Assembly (NCBI GenBank): GCA_051530055.1
Contig: CM121342.1
Coordinates: forward strand, 6,572,001-6,636,000
DNA length: 64,000 nt
Direction: 5' to 3'
Origin: Neoechinorhynchus agilis
Taxonomy: Eukaryota > Acanthocephala
In this document: in pieces, positions 36,201-47,690 of the stretch
Layout: every line of letters begins with the position of its first letter
How positions within the stretch are numbered: position 1 is the first letter of the stretch
Notes under the pieces: generated by a model
The model's database searches: none
What the model was told of the DNA's origin: nothing
Seen by the model: the letters and a program-made list of their open reading frames with translations, nothing else
Program-made: the position numbers and the translations under genes

Positions 36201-36960
36201 ATGTTAGAAGAGAAAAAAATCAAATTCTTATTAGAAATGGACAAGGATCGACTGTATGAGAATTTATTATCTATTGCAAAAAGATTGGTTTACTTGAACA
36301 ACACTGTTCCACGAGATCTTCAATACACTGATTCAATCATGAACTCAATGATAACAGCGGTATATCCAACAATATCAATTTCAACGGATAAAATGCTTTC
36401 AAAAAGTTTGTATTTCACTTTGGTTTTTTCATATAAAAACACGATCTTTAGATCTTACATGTACAACGGAACTGGATTTGAGTCCAAATCGAGAAATGAA
36501 AGCAGTTTGTGAGAAGTATATCGCCTGGGATATTTGGACCGATCGCAGTAATGAAAACAAACAACTCGATAAATATTTCGAACTTAGACCAACCTATCAT
36601 TGCACCTTCGATCCAATCGAATTCAATATTCTCTTGTGTATAAGCGCTTATACTCCTTGTAATAACAATGGACGGCAATTGGAGATCTGTCAGGATACTT
36701 GTAATAGTAAGTGTCCTAATTCTTTTAAGTTGTAAGCAAAGTATTTTAGGTATTTTAAGGAACTGTTTCCCATTGACTTCAGTGTTTAAATGCCAAAAAA
36801 AACCAACCAATTCATGCGTTCCAATTGAAGGTGATGAAAAAATAAAAAATAATTTATGCTAACGTTCTTTTTAGACGTCAATAAATATCGAAGTCGATAT
36901 ATGAGAAAAAATCCACCTGCAGTTAATATGGAAATTAGCGTCAATCTACCAGCAGTTTAA
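33259..36960 (+). CDS. Secreted protein with two Frizzled-type cysteine-rich domains
   Basis: Eight exons: 33259-33294, 33392-33632, 35887-35967, 36015-36191, 36235-36405, 36452-36706, 36750-36830, 36875-36960; 375 aa. After exon 1 (signal peptide, MMNFLLFIFLAT, phase 0) every intron is phase 1; lengths are 97, 2254, 47, 43, 46, 43 and 44 nt. Each CRD shows the Frizzled pattern: YFQIRPSYQC...LMLCSLIYPSC...LPCKSTC then LRNC in the first; YFELRPTYHC...ILLCISAYTPC...EICQDTC then LRNC in the second. Exons 3 and 7 are both 81 nt, and the exons after each CRD start alike (DLSLFRSRQLKNK; DVNKYRSRYMRKN), so the protein arose by internal duplication. A helical linker (about 120-237) separates the CRDs. 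There is no transmembrane segment. Wnt or lipid binding is inferred from the fold. Confidence 0.75.
33890..35545. repeat. Intronic satellite in the double-CRD gene, about 171-bp unit, 10 copies
   Basis: Units carry GGATATAAAATATTTTATTG, AAATATTTCTCGAGGACGG, CCCCAATCAGTCAATAT and GAGATGTTTGGTGATTATAA. It occupies most of intron 2. The GATTATAATCC...GGATA...TATTTTATTGAAATAT part matches the hairpin family at 3300-3860, suggesting that the satellite grew from such a hairpin. Confidence 0.95.
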
Positions 36961-37194
36961 TTTTCTTTAATTTTGCTACTAAACTCTGAAAACATTGTCG
37001 TGAGTGCTATCAATAACAAAAAAAATAGACCCGCATCATTTTCTATTTAACGTTTTGTACTACTAAATTTCCGCTTTTATAAATAGTGTAAAAAAGGTTA
37101 TTTTGTTCATTCCACACAATCAACCGATTTCCACCCATAAAAATGTTAAAAAATATTGTATTCTTCAATCAATTTTCTTTCCATTTAGTATCCA

Positions 37195-38395
37195 ATTATT
37201 TTTTGCATCTTCATTCAATGACAAATCGCTTTCTTCATCTTAGCTGACCGTAATCTTTTCTCGATATTTCACAATCAATAACCAAGTGATTTCATCAAAA
37301 TCTTTGATAGAAATATTCTTTAAACGAACAATCGCAAACCCGTTTGTATTGAAGAGTTTTGCTTATGAATTATCTTGATTTCTTTATAAACTATTTTACA
37401 GAAAGTCGACAGCGAAAACGATACAATTTTATCGCCGTAATTTAGTCTCTGTACAAATCGTATTTTAATCGAATTGAAATTTTAATCCAATTTTATAAAG
37501 ACATATTTTTTGCATCTTCATTCAATGACAAATCGCTTTCTTCATCTTAGCTGACCGTAATCTTTTCTCGATATTTCACAATCAATAACTAAGTGATTTC
37601 ATCAAAATCTTTGATAGAAATATTCTTTAAACGAACAATCGCAAACCCGTTTGTATTGAAGAGTTTTGCTTATGAATTATCTTGATTTCTTTATAAACTA
37701 TTTTACAGAAAGTCGACAGCGAAAACGATACAATTTTATCGCCGTAATTTAGTCTCTGTACAAATCGTATTTTAATCGAATTGAAATTTTAATCCAATTT
37801 TATAAAGACATATTTTTTGCATCTTCATTCAATGACAAATCGCTTTCTTCATCTTAGCTGACCGTAATCTTTTCTCGATATTTCACAATCAATAACCAAG
37901 TGATTTCATCAAAATCTTTGATAGAAATATTCTTTAAACGAACAATCGCAAACCCGTTTGTATTGAAGAGTTTTGCTTATGAATTATCTTGATTTCTTTA
38001 TAAACTATTTTACAGAAAGTCGACAGCGAAAACGATACAATTTTATCGCCGTAATTTAGTCTCTGTACAAATCGTATTTTAATCGAATTGAAATTTTAAT
38101 CCAATTTTATAAAGACATATTTTTTGCATCTTCATTCAATGACAAATCGCTTTCTTCATCTTAGCTGACCGTAATCTTTTCTCGATATTTCACAATCAAT
38201 AACCAAGTGATTTCATCAAAATCTTTGATAGAAATATTCTTTAAACGAACAATCGCAAACCCGTTTGTATTGAAGAGTTTTGCTTATGAATTATCTTGAT
38301 TTCTTTATAAACTATTTTACAGAAAGTCGACAGCGAAAACGATACAATTTTATCGCCGTAATTTAGTCTCTTTACAAAATTTTATAAAGACATCT
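37195..38395. repeat. Tandem array, about 304-bp unit, 4 copies
   Basis: Four almost identical units begin TTTTTTGCATCTTCATTC at about 37199, 37506, 37810 and 38115; the last is cut short at ATTTTATAAAGACATC. Located between the double-CRD gene and the secreted orphan at 38.6 kb. No coding frame. Confidence 0.95.
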
Positions 38396-38577
38396 TAATT
38401 TTAGTTTATTGCGTTTCTTTTTTTGTTCTGAGTTTATTGCGTGTTGATCCGCTATAAACCATTGAAAATTTAAACGATCAAAGTTAGAGAGTTTACTTTT
38501 TTTACGAAATTGAAGCGAGAAGTAGTCTTGGTAACTCGAGTACTATAAAAATCCCCTCATCTTTTAGTCATGCCCCA

Positions 38578-39293
38578 ATGCCCGGCTCTATAAAGTTATC
38601 AATACTTGCATTTTTAGTAGGTTTTAGGTTCAAAAAAGTTTTGCTATTTTTCTCTTATAGGCCTTATTGTTTATTTTTTGGGGAACGATTCCATTAGAAG
38701 CAGGATGTGTAAAGCATCTCATTAGATTCAACAGAAATCGTGTGATGCAGATAGAAAATCATGAATTTATGAGCGAACTTATTAGATCTTTTCAAACATT
38801 ATACAGACGAATGCCAACTCAACCAAAAGGGAAGATTAGCAATGATACTTGTAAAAAATATTATATACGAAGAAAAATCGAAGCTGACTTCTATTCGGGT
38901 ATTATTACACCCTTAAGAGAGTTTTTAAAGAAGTTAAAGAAATCCAAAAAGCTATCACTTTTCGATGCAATCTATCAATTTCCAGACTATATGAAAAATA
39001 GCGATTGCGACGGAGTAAAGGCTGAGGCGGATAGATTTGGAAAAAGTGTAATTCCAGCACGCCGGAAAGCGTTAGAATACGTAAGTGGAGTGTTGGAGAA
39101 ACTTCATCGTGAAAAGTTGGACCAAATGGCACAAAAAGAAATACCAATTTTGAAAGCTCCTTATTGTGCTGCTCATATAAGACATTATCTATTTGGAAAA
39201 GATCATCGCCATGAAATGCATAAGATTGTTCGATATATCTATAAGGAAATTGCTCCTTTATTCCGTGTCGCCTTAAATGGCACTCTTTATTAG
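38578..39293 (+). CDS. Secreted helical orphan protein
   Basis: Two exons, 38578-38616 and 38661-39293, joined by a 44-nt intron (GTAGGT...CTTATAG, phase 0), give 223 aa. The splice completes a signal peptide: MPGSIKLSILAFL from exon 1 continues ALLFIFWGTIPLEAG from exon 2. The mature protein is basic, mostly helical and has four Cys after the signal (about residues 28, 72, 127 and 188). No domain is recognised. It lies 1.6 kb downstream of the double-CRD gene on the same strand, so the two could belong to one group of secreted proteins; that is only proximity. Confidence 0.65.
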
Positions 39294-39304
39294 CAACTGA
39301 TCAA

Positions 39305-40965
39305 AATACGTTATTCTTTTCTTAGTTTGTGATCGAAAATAGGGGATGTCCGCAATCCTCGACCGTCTCGGATTCGTTTGGATTGTTGCCGACGAGATCC
39401 GGTCCCCTAATCCCAGATCTCGGCCCCATGGCAAAACTGGAAGTTCGAAAGATGGTGGAGATTGACGGTTGCGGTGGTCCCAATCTCGGTGGATTCTGGA
39501 TCACCGTTGAGGACTACCACCAAAGTTCCCCTTTTTTCGCTTACTAAAGTTCAGGGCGTAAGGAATCTCGAAATCCCAACTGGCATGTTAGCTATTTTAG
39601 AGTTTTCCACAACGGGAAAGTCTATTTAAATCGCTGACATTGACCGCCTCGGATTCGTCTGGATGAGGACCCCTTCGAGTGTTACCGACGAGATTCGGTC
39701 CCCTAATCTCAGATCTCGGCCCCGTGGCAAAACTGGAAGTTCGAAAGATGGTGGAGATTGACGGTTGCGGTGGTCCCAATCTCGGTGGATTCTGGATCAC
39801 CGTTGAGGACTACCACCAAAGTTCCCCTTTTTTCGCTTACTAAAGTTCAGGGCGTAAGGAATCTCGAAATCCCAACTGGCATGTTAGCTATTTTAGAGTT
39901 TTCCACAACGGGAAAGTCTATTTAAATCGCTGACATTGACCGCCTCGGATTCGTCTGGATGAGGACCCCTTCGAGTGTTACCGACGAGATTCGGTCCCCT
40001 AATCTCAGATCTCGGCCCCATGGCAAAACTGGAAGTTCGAAAGATGGTGGAGATTGACGGTTGCGGTGGTCCCAATCTCGGTGGATTCTGGATCACCGTT
40101 GAGGACTACCACCAAAGTTCCCCTTTTTTCGCTTACTAAAGTTCAGGGCGTAAGGAATCTCGAAATCCCAACTGGCATGTTAGCTATTTTAGAGTTTTCC
40201 ACAACGGGAAAGTCTATTTAAATCGCTGACATTGACCGCCTCGGATTCGTCTGGATGAGGACCCCTTCGAGTGTTACCGACGAGATTCGGTCGCCTAATC
40301 TCAGATCTCGGCCCCGTGGCAAAACTGGAAGTTCGAAAGATGGTGGAGATTGACGGTTGCGGTGGTCCCAATCTCGGTGGATTCTGGATCACCGTTGAGG
40401 ACTACCACCAAAGTTCCCCTTTTTTCGCTTACTAAAGTTCAGGGCGTAAGGAATCTCCAAATCCCAACTGGCATGTTAGCTATTTTAGAGTTTTCCACAA
40501 CGGGAAAGTCTATTTAAATCGCTGACATTGACCGCCTCGGATTCGTCTGGATGAGGACCCCTTCGAGTGTTACCGACGAGATTCGGTCGCCTAATCTCAG
40601 ATCTCGGCCCCGTGGCAAAACTGGAAGTTCGAAAGATGGTGGAGATTGACGGTTGCGGTGGTCCCAATCTCGGTGGATTCTGGATCAACGTTGAGGACTA
40701 CCACCAAAGTTCCCCTTTTTTCGCTTACTAAAGTTCAGGGCGTAAGGAATCTCGAAATCCCAACTGGCATGTTAGCTATTTTAGAGTTTTCCACAACGGG
40801 AAAGTCTATTTAAATCGCTGACATTGACCGCCTCGGATTCGTCTGGATGAGGACCCCTTCGAGTGTTACCGACGAGATCCTGTCCCCTAATTCCATGATC
40901 TCGGCCCCATGGCAAAACTGGAAGTTCGAAAGATGGTGGAGATTGACGGTTGCGGTTGATTCCTC
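39305..40965. repeat. Tandem array, 296-bp unit, about 5.5 copies, GC-richer
   Basis: Units repeat at exactly 296 bp (equivalent points 39597, 39893, 40189, 40485) and contain CCGACGAGATTCGGTC, GATCTCGGCCCC and TGGCAAAACTGGAAGTTCG. The first and last units are shorter or diverged. GC content is clearly above the surroundings. Each unit carries an open frame on both strands (plus: GPMAKLEVRKMVEIDGCGG..., ending before TTACTAA). The unit may derive from a coding or transposon sequence, but no family is recognised. Confidence 0.9.
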
Positions 40966-41410
40966 ACAGATCTGTCCGGTGAGGGCTTAAGGAATTTCTA
41001 ACTTCAATTCGAGTCATTCGGTTTCCTGAAAGGGTATTTTAATGAAAGATTAGAGATCATTTTTTTACAACAGGTGAGACATCAGTAGACTTCAAAACTG
41101 ATCCGATTAAACTCGTGACCAATTGAACGGTTTCTTGTTCGAACTCATGTTATTTTAGTCTTTATTAATAAATTTTCCGGATAATTTTCATCAAAATAAT
41201 CTAACTACATTCACAGTTTAGTTTGAAGGCGTAGATTTTCGGCAAAACCCCACGAACCTAATCGATAATATTAATAACAATAAACCTTATTTTAAAGATT
41301 CTGGTCAAATTATTTACCGTATAATTTCGTGAGAATTAAACTATTTTCTTTAAACAATATACACTCAATACTATTATAAAACCACAATCGTGAATTCCGT
41401 GTTTGACCGA

Positions 41411-44400
41411 TTAAAACGAGATATCGATTTCGTCTCCAAAATGTTCAAGTGCTTCACACATTTGTTTGTTCTAAAAACATCAGAATCCTAAATCAACCGA
41501 ATCTTCTACCGAAATGAAAATGTTTACCTGTAGAAGGGCTTCGATAAATTGCTCCTTCGTCAATTCTCCACTATTTTCCTGATCGAATTCCAAAAGAAAT
41601 CTTCTTCCGATCATTTTTAATTCCTCTTCGGCTATAGCAGGTTCATAAACCTGCTCACCCAACAACTCATACGTTGCTCTGAACAACGGAATAACCGTTT
41701 CCCGGTTGATCGTGAGAGATTCCGTTGACTGGGTATAAAAATCAAATATCCATTCAATCTTTTCCCTTAACGTTCCGCGGAGTATCGTGGATAGCATTTG
41801 TAAAAAGTCACTAAATACAACAGTGCCCTGCTTTTCCTTATTGATAGAATTAAGAATATATGCCGCAAACGCTTGGCTATCTTAAAGAGCGATCTTGCTT
41901 TAATATTAAACTATCTAAAGAAACTTACTTCCATGAGGAAATATTCGTCCAAATAAACCAGAAAGCTGCTCTTTATCGGCGTATCCCTTAGGAAATTCCT
42001 ATAATGTTTCAATCAAGAAAATCTTTAACTTATTCTTTCAACAAAACGAACTCTGTACGCGTATTTGAGTGGATTAATTTTTTTTGAAATTATTGATCTT
42101 TACGAACGACTTTTTTTTCGTCTCATGACTTTCAAATAAGAAAAATAATTTTAAATAAAAAAACGCAAGAGCTTATTTAGAAAGTATTTGAATTTTTTAT
42201 GTTATGGAGGAAATTCGATATTTGGTTACATTCAATGACTTTATCAAACGCTAAAGTGTTTTATCCACAAGACATATACGAACGACTTTTTTTCGTCTCA
42301 TGACTTTCAAATAAGAAAAATAATTTTAAATAAAAAAGACGCAAGAGCTTATTTAGAAAGTATTTGAATTTTTTATGTTATGGAGGAAATTCGATATTTG
42401 GTTACATTCAATGACCTTTATCAAGACGCTAAAGTGTTTTATCCACAAGACATAAAGTTTCAAATATCGAATTCAATAAAACAAAAATTAAGATATTCTT
42501 TTGAAATTCTTTAAATTAGTGATTGATACGAACGACTTTTTTTCGTCTCATGACTTTCAAATAAGAAAAATAATTTTAAATAAAAAAGACGCAAGAGCTT
42601 ATTTAGAAAGTATTTGAATTTTTTATGTTATGGAGGAAATTCGATATTTGGTTACATTCAATGACCTTTATCAAGACTGCTAAAGTGTTTTATCCACAAG
42701 ACATAAAGGTTTCCGAAATATCGAATTCAATAAAACAAAAATTAAGATATTCTTTTGAAATTCTTTAAATTAGTGATTGATACGAACGACTTTTTTTCGT
42801 CTCATGACTTTCAAATAAGAAAAATAATTTTAAATAAAAAAGACGCAAGAGCTTATTTAGAAAGTATTTGAATTTTTTATGTTATGGAGGAAATTCGATA
42901 TTTGGTTACATTCAATGACCTTTATCAAGACGGCTAAAGTGTTTTATCCACAAGACATAAGGAGTTTCCGAAATATCGAATTCAATAAAACAAAAATTAA
43001 GATATTCTTTTGAAATTCTTTAAATTAGTGATTGATACGAACGACTTTTTTTCGTCTCATGACTTTCAAATAAGAAAAATAATTTTAAATAAAAAAAGAC
43101 GCAAGAGCTTATTTAGAAAGTATTTGAATTTTTTATGTTATGGAGGAAATTCGATATTTGGTTACATTCAATGACCTTTATCAAGACTGCTAAAGTGTTT
43201 TATCCACAAGACATAAAGGAGTTTCCGAAATATCGAATTCAATAAAACAAAAATTAAGATATTCTTTTGAAATTCTTTAAATGACTTTTACTATACACTT
43301 TCATATATATTTAATGGTACGTTGGCGAAAGGCAAGGAAAACCTTGTGATTATTTTGGACGGTCTTGTAGCGAGGAAAAAGAAATAAATGCTTTCAAAAA
43401 AATTAAAATCTTGTTAATGGCAAGGACACTAAAGTTTCTATTGTTTCTTTAATTTGGCGACTTTTTGTAGTCGCCGAATATTGAGATGGTTGGCATATTT
43501 TGCATTCTTTGCTTTCAGAAACTAAGGAAAACCTTGTGAAATATTTCTCAAAAATAAATGAGTATCTATAGCACCGGGGACCCCATCTTAAAACTTCTTC
43601 AAAAGCAAGCTTCTAAAGGCCATCGAAATAACTCTGAAAGCTTTCTTCGTTTACAAATAGCTTTAACTTCGTTGTGGGATCATCACTATTTAAAAGCTTT
43701 CTCTCTGTATATTTTGCGAGGTTAAAAGTTTCAAACCCGTTTTTCGCATCTTTTTTAAAGCTTAAACAAACCGAAATGTTGCCCTGCAACATGATTTTAA
43801 CATAAATTTCTGTCTTAGATTTTAGGACAGTGAGGGAAAATGTTATCGGTCTTTGATTTTACGACAAAAAACTGTTTCTAATAATCGACGGTTGAGAAAA
43901 CCTCATCAACAAGTATTTCTATCTGTACTCCAAAAACGGGGACAGGATTCGCCAACGTACAATCAAATTAACCCTGAGGACAATTATATATTCAGTGATT
44001 ATTCCTTCGAATTTATAAACTTTTTGTTCTTATTATAAGATTTCAATTTTGATAAGTCTACTTTTTTCATTTTCCGGACGCAATTTTTGTACCAACTCGC
44101 AAAACCAACAACAAAAACGTTTAAAGATTGAACTGTTTTTTAGTAGATAAGATTAATATACAAAGTTGACGGAAACCGATCGGATTTAACCAAAATTCTT
44201 TTAATTTTTCACCGGTATAAACAAAGCTCTTAGATCAAATGAGTTGAATCCGGTTAAAAATCACGTATTTTGGCGCAAACTTTCCGGTTCCATTAAACAA
44301 CTAAAAGCATTGCCAGTAGCGTTTTGTTTCATTAAACGACGTAAATCAAGATTTGCGATTGTGTGACTTTCAAAAAAAAGGGGCCAACATACTTGTTTAA

Positions 44401-44595
44401 AGTCTCTATACAGTCTTTTTATCTCTTGTTTGGTGAACTTTGTAGTCTCCACAAGTTCTCCAAGCTGACAAACTCTTCGTCTGTCCATATCATCGCTCAA
44501 AAGTTGGCATTCATTTTCATTCTTTGGTGAAATCAGGGAATGATTTGAATATAAAGACTCACTCGTCCTTGTGGATGGAGCATTTTCACGGCCAT
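41411..44595 (-). CDS. Neuronal calcium sensor/KChIP-like EF-hand protein
   Basis: Five exons on the minus strand: 44595-44563, 44521-44393, 41998-41929, 41880-41528, 41470-41411; 214 aa, all phases agree. Introns are 41, 2394, 48 and 57 nt; the long one holds a satellite. The order LVETTKFTKQEIKRLYRDFKQ, EFPKGYADKEQLSGLFGRIFPHG, then ILRGTLREKIEWIFDFY closely follows KChIP/NCS proteins ([20 protein letters not shown]...FFPHG...LLRGTVHEKLKWAFNLY). Such proteins bind Kv4 channels or other membrane partners. The EF-hand loops are degraded: SINKEKQGTVVF, YTQSTESLTINR and DQENSGELTKEQ lack several acidic ligands, the last having Gln where Glu is usual at position 12. Calcium binding is therefore probably weak or absent. 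No N-terminal myristoylation motif (MG) is seen. Confidence 0.85.
42095..43285. repeat. Intronic satellite in the KChIP-like gene, about 252-bp unit, 5 copies
   Basis: Units begin ACGAACGACTTTTTTTCGTC (about 42098, 42277, 42528, 42781, 43034) and contain TTATGTTATGGAGGAAATTC. The first unit is about 180 bp, lacking the TCGAATTCAATAAAAC segment. The array lies in intron 2 of the KChIP-like gene. Confidence 0.95.
43572..43660 (+). pseudogene. LINE remnant, same family as at the window start
   Basis: CCCCATCTTAAAACTTCTTC and the next 60 bp match the reverse complement of bases 1-75 closely. It encodes the PILKLLQKQASKGH-like linker downstream of the endonuclease. It lies in the long intron of the KChIP-like gene on the opposite strand to that gene. 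Confidence 0.6.
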
Positions 44596-45485
44596 TGCGA
44601 ATCCAGTGCCGACCAAATGTGAAATTCGGCTAGCTGATGCATGAGACAATGTTGGTGAAGCTCGATTTAAAGGCTGTTGTAGTGTTTTGGATAAATCTAA
44701 ACGTTCGTTATTCCATTACAAAGACCGTATAATAACCAATTAATCCATACGAGCACTCATCCTCAAACGAGATTTAGGCATTTCCTTCAGGGACAGAGAC
44801 GTTTTGTTATTCAGCCAACAAACAAATTTTCCTAGTTAGTGAAAGACTACACTTGCAAATGCTTTGACACATTCTAATTGGAACACTGAAGGAACGAAAT
44901 TTAATTTGCTTTCAATTCAAATCGGAAAAGGCACATTTCAAAATGACATGAAAAAACTTTGTACCTTCGTCTGAAATTCGTTTTTTCTCCACAGTTCGAC
45001 GATACATCTTGTAGATGTGCATAAATATATCTAAAAACATTATTAAATATTTTCGTGACCTAAATCGAAATATAGTTTTTTTATTCGCACACACAAAGTA
45101 CAAAAATCGTCTGTTGATTTTATACTTAAAAGTGAGCATTATTCTTTTCTAGGACATAAACCACCGAAATGGCATGTTTTTTTCGGGTGAGGAATAAGAC
45201 ATTAGTTTTTTGGCACTATAACAAAATGTCAAAGAGCACGAAAAACGATTTGTACCAACAAAAAGATTTATCTCTGGAGAATAGATGTAACAAACGAAAT
45301 TTATAGAGCTTCATTCACCTTTTTTTTGCATTTAAAAGATTTCATTCTGAAATGAGTGTTTTGAAATAAAAATCATACCAGTTCTCTTCTTTTTTTCTAT
45401 TTGAAAGATTAAAGAACTGGAATGCTGGGACAAATCGCTCGGTTTTTAATTATAACGATAAACCCAAAATATCTGATAAAATATG
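44596..45485. other. Gene-free stretch
   Basis: AT-rich intergenic DNA upstream of the KChIP-like gene. The frame at 44912-45139 is Phe/Lys-rich and shows no domain. I see nothing that I can support as a gene. Confidence 0.45.
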
Positions 45486-45489
45486 GGAA

Positions 45490-45905
45490 AAACCGGCAAT
45501 AGTCTAAAGAAGGCCTACGCTAAGGCCGAAAATTCACAACACAAAATCGAATTTCTAGTTCTTATTTTCTTCACCGTTCCAAAAAAACATTGGATTTGCG
45601 ACTGATACATTTTAGATAGTCTGAAGACGGCCTCCGAAAATTCACAACACAAAATCGAATTTCTCAGTTCTTATTTTCTTCACCGTTCCAAAAAAACATT
45701 GGATTTGCGACTGATACATTTTAGATAGTCTGAAGAAGGCCTCCGAAAATTCACAACACAAAATCGAATTTCTCAGTTCTTATTTTCTTCACCGTTCCAA
45801 AAAAACATTGGATTTGCGACTGATTCATTTTAGATAGTCTGAAGAAGGCCTCCGAAAATTCACAACACAAAATCGAATTTCTCAGTTCTTATTTTCTTCA
45901 CCATA
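45490..45905. repeat. Tandem array, about 108-bp unit, 4 copies
   Basis: Units carry GAAGGCCTCCGAAAATTCAC, AACACAAAATCGAATTTCT and AAAAAAACATTGGATTTGCG. The first unit is a variant (CTACGCTAAGGCCGAAAATT). Confidence 0.9.
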
Positions 45906-46439
45906 TTCAACAAACTATTAAAAATCTATGGATCCACATAATGATCACAATAGGACTATATAAAACAATTATGCTTTGCGTCTTTTCTTCGTCTTAAACG
46001 AGCATTGAGTAGGCAAAAACACTATAGTCTCGATGAACGAAGCAAAAGAACTTTACAAAGTCATCAAGGTTCAAGAACAGCATAATTGCTTTTATATTTC
46101 GTTGTGAAAACAATGCAAATACGGGAACTTGGTTGCTCTCATTTTCAACAATCGAGGTTTACACGACCTAAATTGAGAAAAGTTTCATTTGGGAAACGAA
46201 CATCAAAATTGGAAAGTTTAATAGGTTTTCGAAGCACTTTATAAATCTCATCATGAAAGAGCCTGCCTAAAATCTCTTATAAATCAAATTTAAGCGTAGA
46301 GTTTGTTGCCTTCGCACTACTTTCCAAAGTACTCAAAAGTGGAAACAACCAAGTCTCAGCCATTAGACGAATATACCAAAACGCACATCAATCTCCGAGT
46401 TATGTAGACGTTCTTTAGGCCATTAATCACCATGCTTTC

Positions 46440-47690
46440 TGATAAGTGGAAGATTATTTTATCTAGAAACCCTCAAAAAATTGTCGATATCAATCGGATT
46501 TTTGCTCGCTGATTGGTCTAAAAATTGAAATCGTTGTTTTCTGACATAGAAAAATGATTTGCAAAATTCGATTGATTTCGAATAAACACAATCTCGTGAT
46601 TTCTATTAAAGTGTTTTTGATTCGTTCATCGGATTTTAAAATAAAATAACCAAACAAAATAACCAAACTAAAATTGAACCCCGTTCAATTCCTTCCTCAG
46701 TCATTGTTTCAGAGGCAACTAAAAATTTGATTCTCTTCATGATAACAAAAAAAACAAACAAAAACAACAAAACACATCATTTTTAGATTTTTGCTCGCTG
46801 ATTGGTCTAAAAATTGAAATCGTTGTTTTCTGACATAGAAAAATGATTTGCAAAATTCGATTGATTTCGAATAAACACAATCTCTGATTTCTATTAAAGT
46901 GTTTTTGATTCGTTCATCGGATTTTAAAAAAAAAAAATAACCAAACTAAAATTGAACCCCGTTCAATTCGCTTCCTCAGTCATTGTTTTCAGAGGCAACT
47001 AAAAATTTGATTCTCTCTATCGATGATTAACTGCAAAAATAGAGACTAAAGCGAAGTGGCAGATAATTTTATCTGGAAACCCTCAAAAAATTGTCGATAT
47101 CAATCGGATTTTTGCTCGCTGATTGGTCTAAAAATTGAAATCGTTGTTTTCTGACATAGAAAAATGATTTGCAAAATTCGATTGATTTCGAATAAACACA
47201 ATCTCGTGATTTCTATTAAAGTGTTTTTGATTCGTTCATCTGATTTTAAAATAAAATCACTTTAATTTTTTTACGCCATAAAATAACCAAACTAAAATTG
47301 AACCCCGTTCAATTCGCTTCCTCAGTCATTGTTTTCAGAGGCAACTAAAAATTTGATTCTCTCTATCGATGATTAACTGCAAAAATAGAGACTAAAGCGA
47401 AGTGGCAGATAATTTTATCTGGAAACCCTCAAAAAATTGTCGATATCAATCGGATTTTTGCTCGCTGATTGGTCTAAAAATTGAAATCGTTGTTTTCTGA
47501 CATAGAAAAATGATTTGCAAAATTCGATTGATTTCGAATAAACACAATCTCGTGATTTCTATTAAAGTGTTTTTGATTCGTTCATCGGATTTTAAAATAA
47601 AATAACAAACTAAAATTGAACCCCGTTCAATTCGCTTCCTCAGTCATTGTTTTCGGAGGCAAATAAAAATTCTGATTTTCTCTGTCAATG
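46440..47690. repeat. Tandem array, 290-346-bp units, 4 copies
   Basis: TTTTGCTCGCTGATTGGTCT recurs at about 46499, 46790, 47109 and 47455. Unit length varies because of indels around TGGCAGATAATTTTATCTGG and AACCCCGTTCAATTC. No coding frame. The 535 bp before it (45906-46439) and the 1 kb after it hold no gene that I can see. Confidence 0.9.

Noticed and set aside
36138-36512. Continuous 124-codon frame as a separate gene
   Set aside because: Its middle matches an exon of the double-CRD gene, while both ends read through GT-AG introns of 43 and 46 nt.
39329-40688. Six frames MIQNPPRLGPPQPS... as a gene family
   Set aside because: They are copies of one 296-bp tandem unit; high identity shows recent duplication, not independent genes.
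43853-44038. Plus-strand 61-codon frame MILRQKTVSNN...
   Set aside because: Lies in the long intron of the KChIP-like gene next to a LINE remnant; no recognisable domain.
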